A stretch of 44,540 nt of DNA from a virus, in the IMG/VR virus record IMGVR_UViG_3300011253_000967, positions 1-44,540 of that record; one strand, written 5' to 3'. Shown here piece by piece: positions 1-8,047 of the stretch. The notes beneath the pieces were generated by a model. It was not told where the DNA came from. It worked only from the letters and a program-made list of their open reading frames with translations, and ran no database searches. The translations under genes and the position numbers were made by a program. The first letter of the stretch is position 1. Each line of letters begins with the position of its first letter.

Positions 1-7
1 CGGCCTC

Positions 8-27
8 TAATACGACTCACTATAGGG
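8..27 (+). promoter_or_regulatory. Exact T7 RNA polymerase promoter consensus
   Basis: TAATACGACTCACTATAGGG is present with 20 of 20 matches to the class III T7 promoter, seven bases from the left edge and reading toward the terminase genes. No T7-like RNA polymerase is encoded in the window and no second copy was noticed. A perfect match at a sequence end most simply means vector, adaptor or primer sequence. A genuine phage promoter cannot be excluded without read data across the end. Confidence 0.9.
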
Positions 28-63
28 GTTGGGCGAGTACGGGCGTCGCGAAAACGCTCCGGA

Positions 64-771
64 GTGCGCCAAGAGTTCGCACTACGGTGCAAAGCATTGA
101 CGGCCGGACGCGAAGTTCCGCTACGCACGGAAGGTCAGCGCGCTTTGATAAAAACGCGCATGAGCGCGAACGCTATCGCGCGAAAAGTTGGCCTTGCGGC
201 AAGCAGCGTAGCGCGATGGCGCAACGGCGAAACAAAGCCGAAGGCCGAAGTGCGCCGAATGCTTTTGACCGAATACGGGATCGCTGTCGAACTCTGGGAA
301 AACAACCTACCCAAAGGTTCAACGATGAAACTTCCCAAGCTCGCTCGCGGAACAAAGACGCCGGCGCAGATCGCGCAAATCGAAAAAGAAAACGCGGAGG
401 CGCGCGCGGCAAGCGAAGAGCATGACGACGTTACGAAGCCAAAGAAGCGCGCAGCCAAACCAAAGAATCCATATCCGGTCGCACCTCCGGACGGCGCTCC
501 GATTATCGAACACATGAGATATTCGCTCAAGTGCGTGCGAGTCGATCTTCGCAAGCCGGATGCAACGGCGTCAGAAAAGTCAAAGTTGCGCGCAGACGAA
601 GCCCGCACATTGAACTACCTCGCGAAGATGGAACGCGAAGAGGAGTTACGCGAAGACAAGTACGTGAAGAACCATCCATACTTCCTAGCGCACTGCGAAA
701 AGATTTTACGTGCGCTAAGACCGTTTCCCAAGGCGTCGAAAGCAGTCGTCAAAGTATTGAAAGAGAAGTGA
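64..771 (+). CDS. HTH protein, probable terminase small subunit
   Basis: This 235-residue protein probably recognises phage DNA and loads the large terminase subunit. Residues about 24-68 form an XRE-like helix-turn-helix (ALIKTRMSANAIARKVG, then SSVARWRNGETKP). A Lys/Ala-rich linker follows, then a charged C-terminal helical region (about 150-235) ending in a pattern of the kind seen in small terminases, HPYFL..CEKILRALRPFPKAS. It precedes terL by one small gene. The start is uncertain: GTG at 64 keeps the first HTH helix but has no well-spaced ribosome site, and ATG at 160 would delete that helix. The frame is open to base 1, so the true start may lie outside the window. The role is inferred from position and domain order. 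Confidence 0.6.
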   Translation: MRQEFALRCKALTAGREVPLRTEGQRALIKTRMSANAIARKVGLAASSVARWRNGETKPKAEVRRMLLTEYGIAVELWENNLPKGSTMKLPKLARGTKTPAQIAQIEKENAEARAASEEHDDVTKPKKRAAKPKNPYPVAPPDGAPIIEHMRYSLKCVRVDLRKPDATASEKSKLRADEARTLNYLAKMEREEELREDKYVKNHPYFLAHCEKILRALRPFPKASKAVVKVLKEK

Positions 772-775
772 TCCA

Positions 776-1081
776 ATGACCGAAAAGACAGACGAACAAA
801 AAGCACAAGACATCATTGATGGGCATCGACACCCGTTCGGCGACGACGGCAACGGCGACGACGGCCCACGCGTATTCCGTGACGACGAAGTGCACGAAGA
901 CGACCCGGACCAACGTCCGATCACGTCGATTCTTATCACGCCGCACAGAGGAGACGATGACTCGGGACGCGCGCAACTCGCCAGGCGCGCCTCGAGGTTT
1001 CACGATCGGCTACACTGGCGAACGGAGAATGGTGCAAGTGGCAAGCTCGATCGATTGCTCGGACGGCGAATCAAAAACTAA
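776..1081 (+). CDS. Acidic hypothetical protein
   Basis: This 101-residue protein has no recognised family. The N-terminal two thirds is very acidic (runs of Asp and Gly, such as DDGNGDDGP) and the C-terminal third is basic (RRASRFHDRLHW, then LLGRRIKN). It sits between the presumed small terminase, whose stop is 4 bases upstream, and terL, which starts 3 bases downstream, so it is co-transcribed with the packaging genes. An overlapping 90-codon frame at 816-1088 is less convincing because it lacks the tight junctions on both sides. A packaging accessory role is possible only by position. Confidence 0.6.
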   Translation: MTEKTDEQKAQDIIDGHRHPFGDDGNGDDGPRVFRDDEVHEDDPDQRPITSILITPHRGDDDSGRAQLARRASRFHDRLHWRTENGASGKLDRLLGRRIKN

Positions 1082-1084
1082 AAC

Positions 1085-2755
1085 ATGACGACTTCGACCG
1101 CGGAGGAAATCGGAAGGGCGTCCGATACCTCCAAAAAGATAAAGGCCCTGGATACGTTCGACGACATGCTAGCGCGGCTATTGGCTGCGCAAATCCGCGT
1201 GACGTCGCGTGTATCCTGGCCTTCGTCGAAGTACGCAAAAGACCCCGTCGCTTTCTTCGTTGAAATCCTAGGCGTAAAACCTTGGGCAAAGCAGATCGAA
1301 GTAATCGAGGCGATACGCGATAACCTACGCGTGGCGGTGAAGTCCGGACACAAAGTCAGCAAGTCGCACACGGCTTCCGGCATTGCTCTTTGGTTCTATT
1401 GTTCGTTCGCGGATGCTCGCGTGATCATGACGTCCACGACGGCGCGCCAGGTGGATGACATCTTATGGCGCGAAGTGCGCATGATGCGCGCACGCTGCGG
1501 ACTTTGCTACGACTGCAAAGAGGAAAACAAAGACCGGTTGCCCACCGAAAAGATCACGGTCCCTTGCGAGCATTCGTCATGGATTGACGGGCAGATAGGA
1601 GAGATGGCGCGCACCGGATTGAAGTCCGATGACTTTCGCGAGATCAAAGGTTTCACCGCGCGTGAGGCGGAAGCGGTCGCCGGCATTTCGGGCAAGAACC
1701 TGCTTTACATTCTGGACGAAGCGAGCGGCATTCGGCAGGAGATTTACGAAGCGATTGAAGGCAACCGCGCGGGCGGCGCGCGTGTCGCATTGTTCTCGAA
1801 CCCAACGAAGACAACGGGCGAGTTTTACGACGCGTTCAACTCAAAAGATCGCTTCTATTCGACGCACACGATTAGCAGCGAAGACACGCCAAACGTTCGG
1901 TATGGCGACGACGATCCACGCGCGATTCCGGGCCTCGCCGGGCGAACGTGGGTCAACGAAAAGAAAGAGGAATGGGGGGAGGACTCCGCGCTTTATAAAG
2001 TGCGCGTCAAAGGTGAGTTCGCCGAACTCGAGGAAGGAAAAATCTTTTCCATCCACACGATCGCGGAAGCGGAAGCGCGATGGAAGAACACGCTAGCAAA
2101 GGGTCGCCTGCGAATCGGACTAGACCCCGCGGGATCGGGTCCGGCGGGCGACGAAAGCGTATGGTGTCCGCGGCGAGGTCAGCGCGTAGGGTCGTTCATT
2201 GCGAAGCGAGGGCAGACCGCCGAAGCGATTTTGATGCATACGCTCGGCATGATCCGCGCGATGAGACTTCCGCGCGAAATCCCCGTCGTCGTGCTGGACC
2301 GCGAAGGCATGGTCGGCTCGGAAGTGCACGGAGTTTTCCGTGCGTATTTGGCAACGCGTGACGATCCAGAGTTTGAACTGCTTGTCGTTCGCGCGTCGGA
2401 CGGCGCGCACAAGGACCCGCTGGTTTACGAACGGCAACGCGATTGCATGGCCAACGAAATCCTAAAGTTCTTCCGCGAGGGCGGCGCCATCCCATCGGAC
2501 GCAAAGCTAGCGAAGGAGTTGCACGCGTTCGAATGGATTGAAAACGAACGAAAGTCGCGCGTGAAGATCACTTCAAAGAAGGATATTCGAAAGGAGTTGG
2601 GGCGTTCGCCGGACCGTTACGACGCGCTTGCGCTTGCCGTTTGGCAACCGGACAACGAAGGCGACGGGCAGTCGTCGCGGAAAACCACTTATGAAGATCC
2701 CGCGCCTCCGGTGCACATTGATCCGTACTCCGAAGGAATCGACCCGTACGCGTAG
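1085..2755 (+). CDS. terL: Terminase large subunit
   Basis: The 556-residue DNA-packaging motor has an N-terminal ATPase and a C-terminal RNase H-like nuclease. The Walker A-like loop is GHKVSKSH (G88-H95, Lys93), a phage-terminase variant of GxxxxGKS. Walker B is LLYILDEA with Asp211-Glu212. The nuclease domain begins near RLRIGLDPAGSG with Asp347 as the likely first metal ligand, and further conserved acidic positions lie near EIPVVVLDRE and SPDRYDALALAVW. The length is normal for the family. The ATG at 1085 follows the previous stop by 3 bases. In the cell it would dock on the portal and translocate DNA into the prohead. Headful versus cos packaging cannot be told from the sequence. Confidence 0.95.
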   Translation: MTTSTAEEIGRASDTSKKIKALDTFDDMLARLLAAQIRVTSRVSWPSSKYAKDPVAFFVEILGVKPWAKQIEVIEAIRDNLRVAVKSGHKVSKSHTASGIALWFYCSFADARVIMTSTTARQVDDILWREVRMMRARCGLCYDCKEENKDRLPTEKITVPCEHSSWIDGQIGEMARTGLKSDDFREIKGFTAREAEAVAGISGKNLLYILDEASGIRQEIYEAIEGNRAGGARVALFSNPTKTTGEFYDAFNSKDRFYSTHTISSEDTPNVRYGDDDPRAIPGLAGRTWVNEKKEEWGEDSALYKVRVKGEFAELEEGKIFSIHTIAEAEARWKNTLAKGRLRIGLDPAGSGPAGDESVWCPRRGQRVGSFIAKRGQTAEAILMHTLGMIRAMRLPREIPVVVLDREGMVGSEVHGVFRAYLATRDDPEFELLVVRASDGAHKDPLVYERQRDCMANEILKFFREGGAIPSDAKLAKELHAFEWIENERKSRVKITSKKDIRKELGRSPDRYDALALAVWQPDNEGDGQSSRKTTYEDPAPPVHIDPYSEGIDPYA

Positions 2756-2831
2756 CGTTGTGCGAAAGCTTGCCGGCGTGGCATACTTCGGGCTATAGGG
2801 CGGTTAGGCATGCGAGGGGTAGACGCGATGA

Positions 2832-4517
2832 ATGGTGGGCTTACGAGATAGGATAGCAGCGCTTCTAGGCGTTTCAGCATTCCAGAACTCCCGGATAGCC
2901 ACGTCGGTTGCTCCGAAGGAATCGACGATCGCGCAAATCCGCGAGGCGAACGGCGGCCATCTTTCGATCGTCCCGAGTTCGAAAACGCGTTGGTATCCGA
3001 AGGATCTAGAATCCGCGGAGTACGCCACGGACGTTGGAAACCTTGCTCCGGCCGCGCGCATCATGCGCGCCGCTCGTAAGGACGGCGTTTACTCCGGAGT
3101 GCTCTCGACGCGCACCGGCGGACTTGTGCGGCTTCCTATTCGCTTCCGCGGCAACCCTGAAATCATCGAGCCACTAAAGCGCGGCAACGATGAAACGCGC
3201 GGCATCTTTGAAGAGATGTTCCCCGCCGCGGAACTCGCATTACTCGCCGCCGACGGTTTGGAACTTGGCGTCGGAGTTGCCGAAATGGTGCCCGTAAAAG
3301 GTCGCGAGTATCCCTTGATGGTGAGACTCGATCCGGAGTTCCTTAGCTACCGGTGGAACGAAAACCAGTGGTACTACAGAAGCATCGCGGGAATGCTTCC
3401 GATTACCCCGGGCGATGGTAAGTGGATCTTGCACATGCCCGGCGGACGCGTGTCGCCGTGGTCACATGGACTTTGGCGCGCCATCGCTCGCGCGTACGTT
3501 CGAAAAGAACATGCGCTGATGCACGCTGACAACTGGATGGCGAAGCTCGCGAACTCCGCGCGAGTGGCGTACTCGCCCCAGGGGGCAAGCGAAACGCAGA
3601 AAGCGACATGGTTTCAGCAAGTCATGTCATGGGGACAAAATACGGTGTTCGGCTTGACGCCGGGATACGAGGTCAAAGTCCTCGAGTCCAACGGCCGCGG
3701 GTACGAAGCGTTTCGCCAGGCTATCGAAGATCAAAACAATGAGTTCGTGATCGCGGTTGCGGGACAGAGCGTAACGACGGACGGCGGAACGGGCTTTTCA
3801 AATCAAGACGTTCACAAGTCGATCCGCGCCGACTTGATCAAAGAGACGGCCGACGGGCTGGCGCACACGATCAACACGCAGGGCTTGCCACAGTGGGTCA
3901 TAGACAACCATGGCGAAGAGTCGCTTTCACCAGGCGTGACGATTGAATGGGACGTGACGCCGCCGCAAGATCAGGCGGCGGAAGCGGGGGCGCTCGCAAC
4001 GACTGCGCAAGCTATGAAGCAACTCACGTCGGCGCTTGCAACGCACGGAATGAAACTCGACGCGAAGGCAATCGCGATCGGGTTCGGGATCCCCGTAATC
4101 GATTCCGAAGGCGACGGCGAAGCGATGCTTTTTGAAGTGTCACTTAGCGAAGCGTTAGACCTTGCGAACGGTGTTGGACTTCGGCCGACGGCGGCGGCGG
4201 TGCGCGCCATCGTAGAGAACGCCGGCATAGAGTTGGAAGACCAGCCGGAGGGCGAGTCCGCGCCTAGAGCTCTGGAGCTGGCGCCCACGGACGTAGCGAA
4301 GTTTGTGAAGGTTATTGAGGGCCGTGCGTCGCAAGGCTTGCCACCGTTCGGTGACGAACGCGATGGCATGACGATCTTCGAACTGGCCGCGATGACGAAC
4401 GCTGATGCGGACGTAGAAGTCGCGGAAGGCGAGGCGGAAGCGGACGCGGACGCGTCGATCGAAGTGACAGACGCAACAAGCGAACCGGCCCAACCGGTAG
4501 ATAAGGCGACGACGTGA
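2832..4517 (+). CDS. Portal protein (DUF935 / Mu gp29-like)
   Basis: This 561-residue protein would form the dodecameric ring at the head vertex through which DNA passes. The order of segments matches DUF935 portals: an N-terminal region with AARIMRAARKDGVYSGVLSTR, a central body (PLMVRLDPEFLSYRW, HMPGGRVSPWSHGLWRAIA) and the C-terminal IEWDVTPPQDQAAEAGALA segment. The tail from about residue 500 is low-complexity and acidic (EVAEGEAEADADAS). ATG 2832 has a GAGGGG ribosome site at about 2816. An ATG four bases earlier is out of frame. The stop overlaps the protease start (GTGA). Confidence 0.9.
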   Translation: MVGLRDRIAALLGVSAFQNSRIATSVAPKESTIAQIREANGGHLSIVPSSKTRWYPKDLESAEYATDVGNLAPAARIMRAARKDGVYSGVLSTRTGGLVRLPIRFRGNPEIIEPLKRGNDETRGIFEEMFPAAELALLAADGLELGVGVAEMVPVKGREYPLMVRLDPEFLSYRWNENQWYYRSIAGMLPITPGDGKWILHMPGGRVSPWSHGLWRAIARAYVRKEHALMHADNWMAKLANSARVAYSPQGASETQKATWFQQVMSWGQNTVFGLTPGYEVKVLESNGRGYEAFRQAIEDQNNEFVIAVAGQSVTTDGGTGFSNQDVHKSIRADLIKETADGLAHTINTQGLPQWVIDNHGEESLSPGVTIEWDVTPPQDQAAEAGALATTAQAMKQLTSALATHGMKLDAKAIAIGFGIPVIDSEGDGEAMLFEVSLSEALDLANGVGLRPTAAAVRAIVENAGIELEDQPEGESAPRALELAPTDVAKFVKVIEGRASQGLPPFGDERDGMTIFELAAMTNADADVEVAEGEAEADADASIEVTDATSEPAQPVDKATT

Positions 4518-5956
4518 GCGTGCTACGAAAGCAAAGATTCGCGCCGCACGGGATGCTTGCGGTTCAACCCAAAGCATTCGGCGGACTCTTCGACGAAGTG
4601 CAACCAACGCCCGCCGAAGTGGACGCGGTAACGGCCGTGGGAATCATTCCGATTCGCGGCCCACTTATGCATCACCGCGAGTATTTCTTTGACTCGTATG
4701 AGTCGATCCTTTCGCGAACTGATCAAGCAATCAAAGACGGAGCGCGAATGATCGTGCTCGACATTGACTCGCCGGGCGGACTTGTCGGCGGGTGTTTCGA
4801 TTGCGCGAGCCAACTTCGGACCATGTGCAAAGCGTCGGGTGTCGAACTCCGCGCCCAAGTGGTGGGACACGCAACGTCGGCCGCGTACGCGCTCGCTTCG
4901 GCGGCGTCTTTCATCGGCGTGTCCGCTTCGGCGATGCTTGGTTCCATCGGCGTTATCGACACCATGATTGACGTGTCGGCGCAAAACGAAGCGATGGGGA
5001 TCAACATACAGCTAGTAACAAGCGGAGCGCGCAAAGCAGACTTGAATCCGAACTCCGGCATTACGGAAGCGGCGCTCGCGGCAACAAAGGGACGCGTCGA
5101 TGAACTGGCGTCCATGTTCTTCGCGCTCGTTTTTGAAAACGGGTGGGGCAAAAGCATCGAAGACATCGAAGGGCTGCAGGCTGCAATATTGACCGGCGAA
5201 CAAGCGGTCACACTTCAGCTTGCAAGCAAGGTTTGCACCCTTGCGGAAACGATCGCATTCGACGCACAACGCGCCGAAGCGAAGGCAACGGAAACGGAAA
5301 AGGAAAACACAATGGCAACACCAATGGAAGACGCCGTCGCATCGCTTCGAAGCGCAGCGGAAGGCGACGACGAAGAGCAAGCGAAGAAAGCAAAGGCCGC
5401 GCTCAAAGCAATGGGCGAGGACACCGACGACAAGGCCGAAGAGCCCGACGACGAAAAGAAGGAAGCCAAGGCCGAAGAGCCCGACGACGAAAAGAAGGAA
5501 GCCAAGGCCGAAGAGCCCGACGACGAAAAGAAAGAGGAAGCTTCGGCCATGGCGGTAGCTACCGCCGCACTCGCCGCGGTTCACACTTTCCAGGCAAACG
5601 CCGCCGCCGAAAAGCTTTCCGCGGAACGCTCGGAACTTATTGCAAGTCGCGCGGACTTCGCTCCGGAGATGGTCAAGGTTCTTGCGTCCGCGAGCACTCC
5701 AATCGAAACGGTTCGCGACATGTGCAAGAACCTTCCGAAGGGGCCAACACGAACCGATCGCGTTGCCGCAGCTGCAACCGTCATGGGGACGCGCGGCGGT
5801 GGCCAGGGCGAAGAGGGTCCGCGACTTGCGCCGGACGCGAAGGCAATCCTCGATCGCCAAATGGGGATCACAAAGATGACGACGGAAGTCGTCAAAGACC
5901 CGTTCAAGCTCACGCTTGGCGCGCGGCGTCCAGTGAACACAAACGGAGGAAAGTAA
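4514..5956 (+). CDS. S49 (SppA/lambda C-like) head maturation protease with C-terminal scaffold
   Basis: This 480-residue protein joins a serine peptidase to a scaffold-like tail. The protease domain (about 30-240) has MIVLDIDSPGGLVGG, the nucleophile block GHATSAAYALASAASF with Ser122, and GSIGVIDT. Lys174 in SGARKADLN is the likely general base. The Ser-Lys spacing of 52 equals that of Bacillus SppA (S147/K199, from memory). The C-terminal part (from about 267) holds tandem acidic/basic repeats and a helical Ala-rich region, as in lambda C where the tail is the scaffold. An internal in-frame start at 5312 could make the scaffold alone. It starts with GTG, overlapping the portal stop. Confidence 0.9.
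   Translation: MSVLRKQRFAPHGMLAVQPKAFGGLFDEVQPTPAEVDAVTAVGIIPIRGPLMHHREYFFDSYESILSRTDQAIKDGARMIVLDIDSPGGLVGGCFDCASQLRTMCKASGVELRAQVVGHATSAAYALASAASFIGVSASAMLGSIGVIDTMIDVSAQNEAMGINIQLVTSGARKADLNPNSGITEAALAATKGRVDELASMFFALVFENGWGKSIEDIEGLQAAILTGEQAVTLQLASKVCTLAETIAFDAQRAEAKATETEKENTMATPMEDAVASLRSAAEGDDEEQAKKAKAALKAMGEDTDDKAEEPDDEKKEAKAEEPDDEKKEAKAEEPDDEKKEEASAMAVATAALAAVHTFQANAAAEKLSAERSELIASRADFAPEMVKVLASASTPIETVRDMCKNLPKGPTRTDRVAAAATVMGTRGGGQGEEGPRLAPDAKAILDRQMGITKMTTEVVKDPFKLTLGARRPVNTNGGK
5312..5956 (+). CDS. Nested in-frame scaffold protein (Nu3-like), internal start
   Basis: ATG 5312 is codon 267 of the protease gene, in the same frame, and is preceded by AGGAAA with seven bases between GGA and the ATG. 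This is a better ribosome site than the GTG of the full gene. Translation from here gives 214 residues beginning MATPMEDAVASLRSAAEG: an alanine- and charge-rich, probably helical protein carrying the EEPDDEKKEAK repeats. In lambda the scaffold Nu3 is made from an internal start within C in the same manner. No separate scaffold gene lies between portal and capsid, which supports this reading. Use of the start is inferred. Confidence 0.7.
   Translation: MATPMEDAVASLRSAAEGDDEEQAKKAKAALKAMGEDTDDKAEEPDDEKKEAKAEEPDDEKKEAKAEEPDDEKKEEASAMAVATAALAAVHTFQANAAAEKLSAERSELIASRADFAPEMVKVLASASTPIETVRDMCKNLPKGPTRTDRVAAAATVMGTRGGGQGEEGPRLAPDAKAILDRQMGITKMTTEVVKDPFKLTLGARRPVNTNGGK
5435..5533 (+). repeat. 36-bp tandem coding repeat, 2.75 copies
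   Basis: Two identical 36-bp units (5435-5470 and 5471-5506) and 27 matching bases of a third encode AEEPDDEKKEAK in frame within the protease/scaffold gene. The copies are identical at the nucleotide level, which suggests recent expansion. The encoded segment is a charged flexible linker. Confidence 0.95.
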
Positions 5957-5957
5957 G

Positions 5958-6383
5958 ATGGCACAACGAATGACGCGGAGCATGGCGTGGGAGTATTTCG
6001 AGCACCCGCTTACCGACGCGCAAACCGGAGAAAAGGGCGAGTTGGTTTGTATCGACACGGCCACCGGCTTGCTTTTTATGAGCGCAGCGGGGACGGCAAC
6101 GCTTCGGCCGATCGGAACGCTGGACAACGGAAACGGGATCACAACCGGCGACGGCGTGACGAAAGTTCGCGTCAAGCTCTTCCGCGAAATCTGGGTTCAC
6201 TGGTTTGCGAATGACGCGGCCGGCACGCCCGTTGTCGCCGCCGACGTCGGAAGCCTTTGCTACTTGTTCGACAAACGAACGGTCACGGGAGCTTCCGCAG
6301 GAAACTCCACGGCCGGCCGTGTGTGGGGCATTCATCCTCTGTACGGCGTTGGCGTCGAAATGCTTGGATTCTTCGCGCAATAG
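5958..6383 (+). CDS. Probable capsid decoration/head-stabilising protein
   Basis: This 141-residue protein lies between protease and major capsid protein, the usual slot of lambda gpD or DUF2190-type decoration proteins. It is rich in beta-prone and small residues (TGLLFMSAAGTATLRPIG, AADVGSLCYLFDKRTVT, GRVWGIHPLYGVGVEMLGFF) and has no signal or membrane segment. The repeated pattern of a parameter-like beta barrel is compatible with a trimeric cement protein on the capsid surface. ATG 5958 has the strong site GGAGGA. The role rests on size, position and composition. Confidence 0.65.
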   Translation: MAQRMTRSMAWEYFEHPLTDAQTGEKGELVCIDTATGLLFMSAAGTATLRPIGTLDNGNGITTGDGVTKVRVKLFREIWVHWFANDAAGTPVVAADVGSLCYLFDKRTVTGASAGNSTAGRVWGIHPLYGVGVEMLGFFAQ

Positions 6384-6410
6384 CGTTGATCTGAAAGGAA
6401 CGGAAAAGAA

Positions 6411-7457
6411 ATGGCTCAGATCACACCAGAGTTTTTGTTCGACCTTGAATCGAACATGCAGATCATTACGGCGAATGAGTACCAACGGTTGCTTAGCAAC
6501 CTTTGGTACCCGCGCGTCATGAAGACAATGGAAAGCAAGTCAAAAAAGGAACGCCTTTTTTGGTCGCTGGACACCGCGAAGATTGAACGCCCGAACGCCA
6601 GCCATGGCGGCGGTCAAGCGATCTTCGAAGACTTGGTCATGCAAACGACCGAGTACGAAAACGAAAACGCCGTCGTTGGCTTGGAGCTCAAGAAAGAGCA
6701 GCTTGAAGATCTTGACGGCAACGGCGTTTCGCTCGCGACGGACTGGTCTCGCCAGGTCGGGGCACAGGCGGCGTATTGGCCACAGAAGATTTGTGCGGCG
6801 GTCATTCGTGACAACGGCACGACGTATGACGGTTTGCCGTTCTTCTCGCCGATCGGCGCGCCGCATCCGGTGAATCCGTTCAACCCGGACGCGGGAAGTT
6901 TTGCAAACGACTTCACGGGCGCCGCGGTTGGCATCTACCCCGGCGCGGTTCCGGTTGACGCTTCCGTGACGATTGATGTTGCGCTGGAGAACTTGAACGC
7001 CGTCAAGGCTTACGTTGCGTCCATCGTGATGCCAAATGGCGAAGACCCTAGGTTTCTAGTGGTCAACGCGATCTTGCATCCGCCCGCTTTGACGGCGCGA
7101 ATGCAGCAACTCACAAACGCCAAGTTCATCGCGCAAGCGGCGGCGGCGGGCGGCGGCTCCGGCGATGTCGATGCAGTGATCCGAAACTTTGGTTTCGGCG
7201 AGCCCATCGAAGCACCGGAGCTTGGCAGCGCATTCGGCGGAAGTGACACCACGTATTACGTGCTCGCACAAGAGATCACGTCCGATCAGTTGGGCGCGAT
7301 CATCTTCATGGAGCGCGAGGCGTTTTCGGTTCTCTTCCATGGTCCCCAGACGGACGCGCAACTTGCGCGTATTCGAAAGTTCCAGTGGACGATGGAAGGA
7401 CGAAACACGGCGAACCCGGGGCACCCTTACCTCATGTTCCGGTGTCAGAGCACATAG
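6411..7457 (+). CDS. Major capsid protein (Mu gpT-like)
   Basis: This 348-residue protein would assemble into hexamers and pentamers of the head shell. Family-like landmarks are the N-terminal NEYQRLLSNLWYPRVMK, the stretch LKKEQLEDLDGNGVSLATDW, the block AAVIRDNGTTYDGLPFFSP, and a C-terminal REAFSVLFHGPQ segment, as in Mu gpT-type capsid proteins. The length is close to the family norm (about 300-350). The ATG at 6411 has an AAAGGA site. A terminator-like hairpin follows at 7501, fitting a gene needing high expression. Cleavage by the upstream protease is likely but no cut site is evident. Confidence 0.85.
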   Translation: MAQITPEFLFDLESNMQIITANEYQRLLSNLWYPRVMKTMESKSKKERLFWSLDTAKIERPNASHGGGQAIFEDLVMQTTEYENENAVVGLELKKEQLEDLDGNGVSLATDWSRQVGAQAAYWPQKICAAVIRDNGTTYDGLPFFSPIGAPHPVNPFNPDAGSFANDFTGAAVGIYPGAVPVDASVTIDVALENLNAVKAYVASIVMPNGEDPRFLVVNAILHPPALTARMQQLTNAKFIAQAAAAGGGSGDVDAVIRNFGFGEPIEAPELGSAFGGSDTTYYVLAQEITSDQLGAIIFMEREAFSVLFHGPQTDAQLARIRKFQWTMEGRNTANPGHPYLMFRCQST

Positions 7458-7471
7458 GTTGCCCGCCAAAA

Positions 7472-7529
7472 GTAGCACCCCCATATGCTACTTGGATCAG
7501 GCCGCGTCCCTAACAAGGGGCGCGGCTTT
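7472..7529 (+). terminator. Hairpins after the capsid gene; the second is terminator-like
   Basis: Two stems lie between the capsid gene and the next start. The first is GTAGCA/TGCTAC (7472-7477, 7486-7491). The second has an 11-bp stem with one G-T pair, 7501-7511 with 7516-7526, loop AACA, followed by only three T residues. The weak T-tract suggests partial termination or protection of the upstream mRNA 3' end rather than a full stop, since the morphogenesis genes continue. Confidence 0.6.
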
Positions 7530-7543
7530 CGCGGTGAAAGCCT

Positions 7544-8047
7544 ATGGCCATTTATCTAGATTACGACGGGTTTGTGCTTCGCACGGTGTTGCCTGAAACA
7601 TCCGTTGACGACGTTGAAAAGCGTTCGCCCGGATGGGTCGACGGCCAGCTTGAAACGTGGGCGCGATGGTTGGACGCGCGTTTGCGAAAACGATACTCGA
7701 CGCCGTTCGCGGCATTCGGCGACGATCCACCGACGCCGCCAACTATTCAGCTTTGGCTTACGAGAATCGTTACGTGGCGCGTGATGCTTCGGCGCGGGGT
7801 TGACCCCAGCGATTTGCAAACGGAGACGATCAAAGACGACCACGACGGCGCGCTAGACGAAGTCCTCGAGGCGGCGAATAGCCAAGACGGATGGTTTGAT
7901 TTGCCAACGCGCACGGACGCGAACGGAAGCGAGATCAACCAAGGCGGAACGATGTCCTATTCAGAGCAATCGCCTTACGTGTGGACGGATCAGCAATACC
8001 AGACCGGCCGCGAAGAGGACAGCAACGGGACCGGATCCGGTGGCTAA
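7544..8047 (+). CDS. Head-tail connector (DUF1320 / Mu gp36-like)
   Basis: This 167-residue protein resembles DUF1320 proteins found just after the capsid gene in Mu-like phages. The diagnostic stretch is WARWLDARLRKRYSTPF near residues 40-57, followed by IQLWLTRIVTWRVMLRRGV, giving a small helical bundle that would sit at the head-tail interface. The C-terminal 50 residues are polar and glycine-rich and probably disordered. ATG 7544 follows the terminator-like hairpin, so it may be expressed at a lower level than the capsid gene. Its end overlaps the next start. Confidence 0.7.
   Translation: MAIYLDYDGFVLRTVLPETSVDDVEKRSPGWVDGQLETWARWLDARLRKRYSTPFAAFGDDPPTPPTIQLWLTRIVTWRVMLRRGVDPSDLQTETIKDDHDGALDEVLEAANSQDGWFDLPTRTDANGSEINQGGTMSYSEQSPYVWTDQQYQTGREEDSNGTGSGG

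Noticed and set aside
816-1088. 90-codon frame overlapping the acidic gene before terL
   Set aside because: It overlaps the better-bounded frame 776-1081 whose start and stop fit closely with both neighbours; composition is Arg/Thr-rich shadow.
2756-2831. Promoter between terL and portal (TTGCCG ... CTATAG)
   Set aside because: Weak matches in a 76-bp gap inside a continuous operon; not enough to call.
4523-5964. Long antisense and alternative frames opposite the protease (up to 387 codons)
   Set aside because: They are shadows of the repeat-rich, GC-biased coding strand; the Ser-rich and Phe-rich translations have no domains or ribosome sites.
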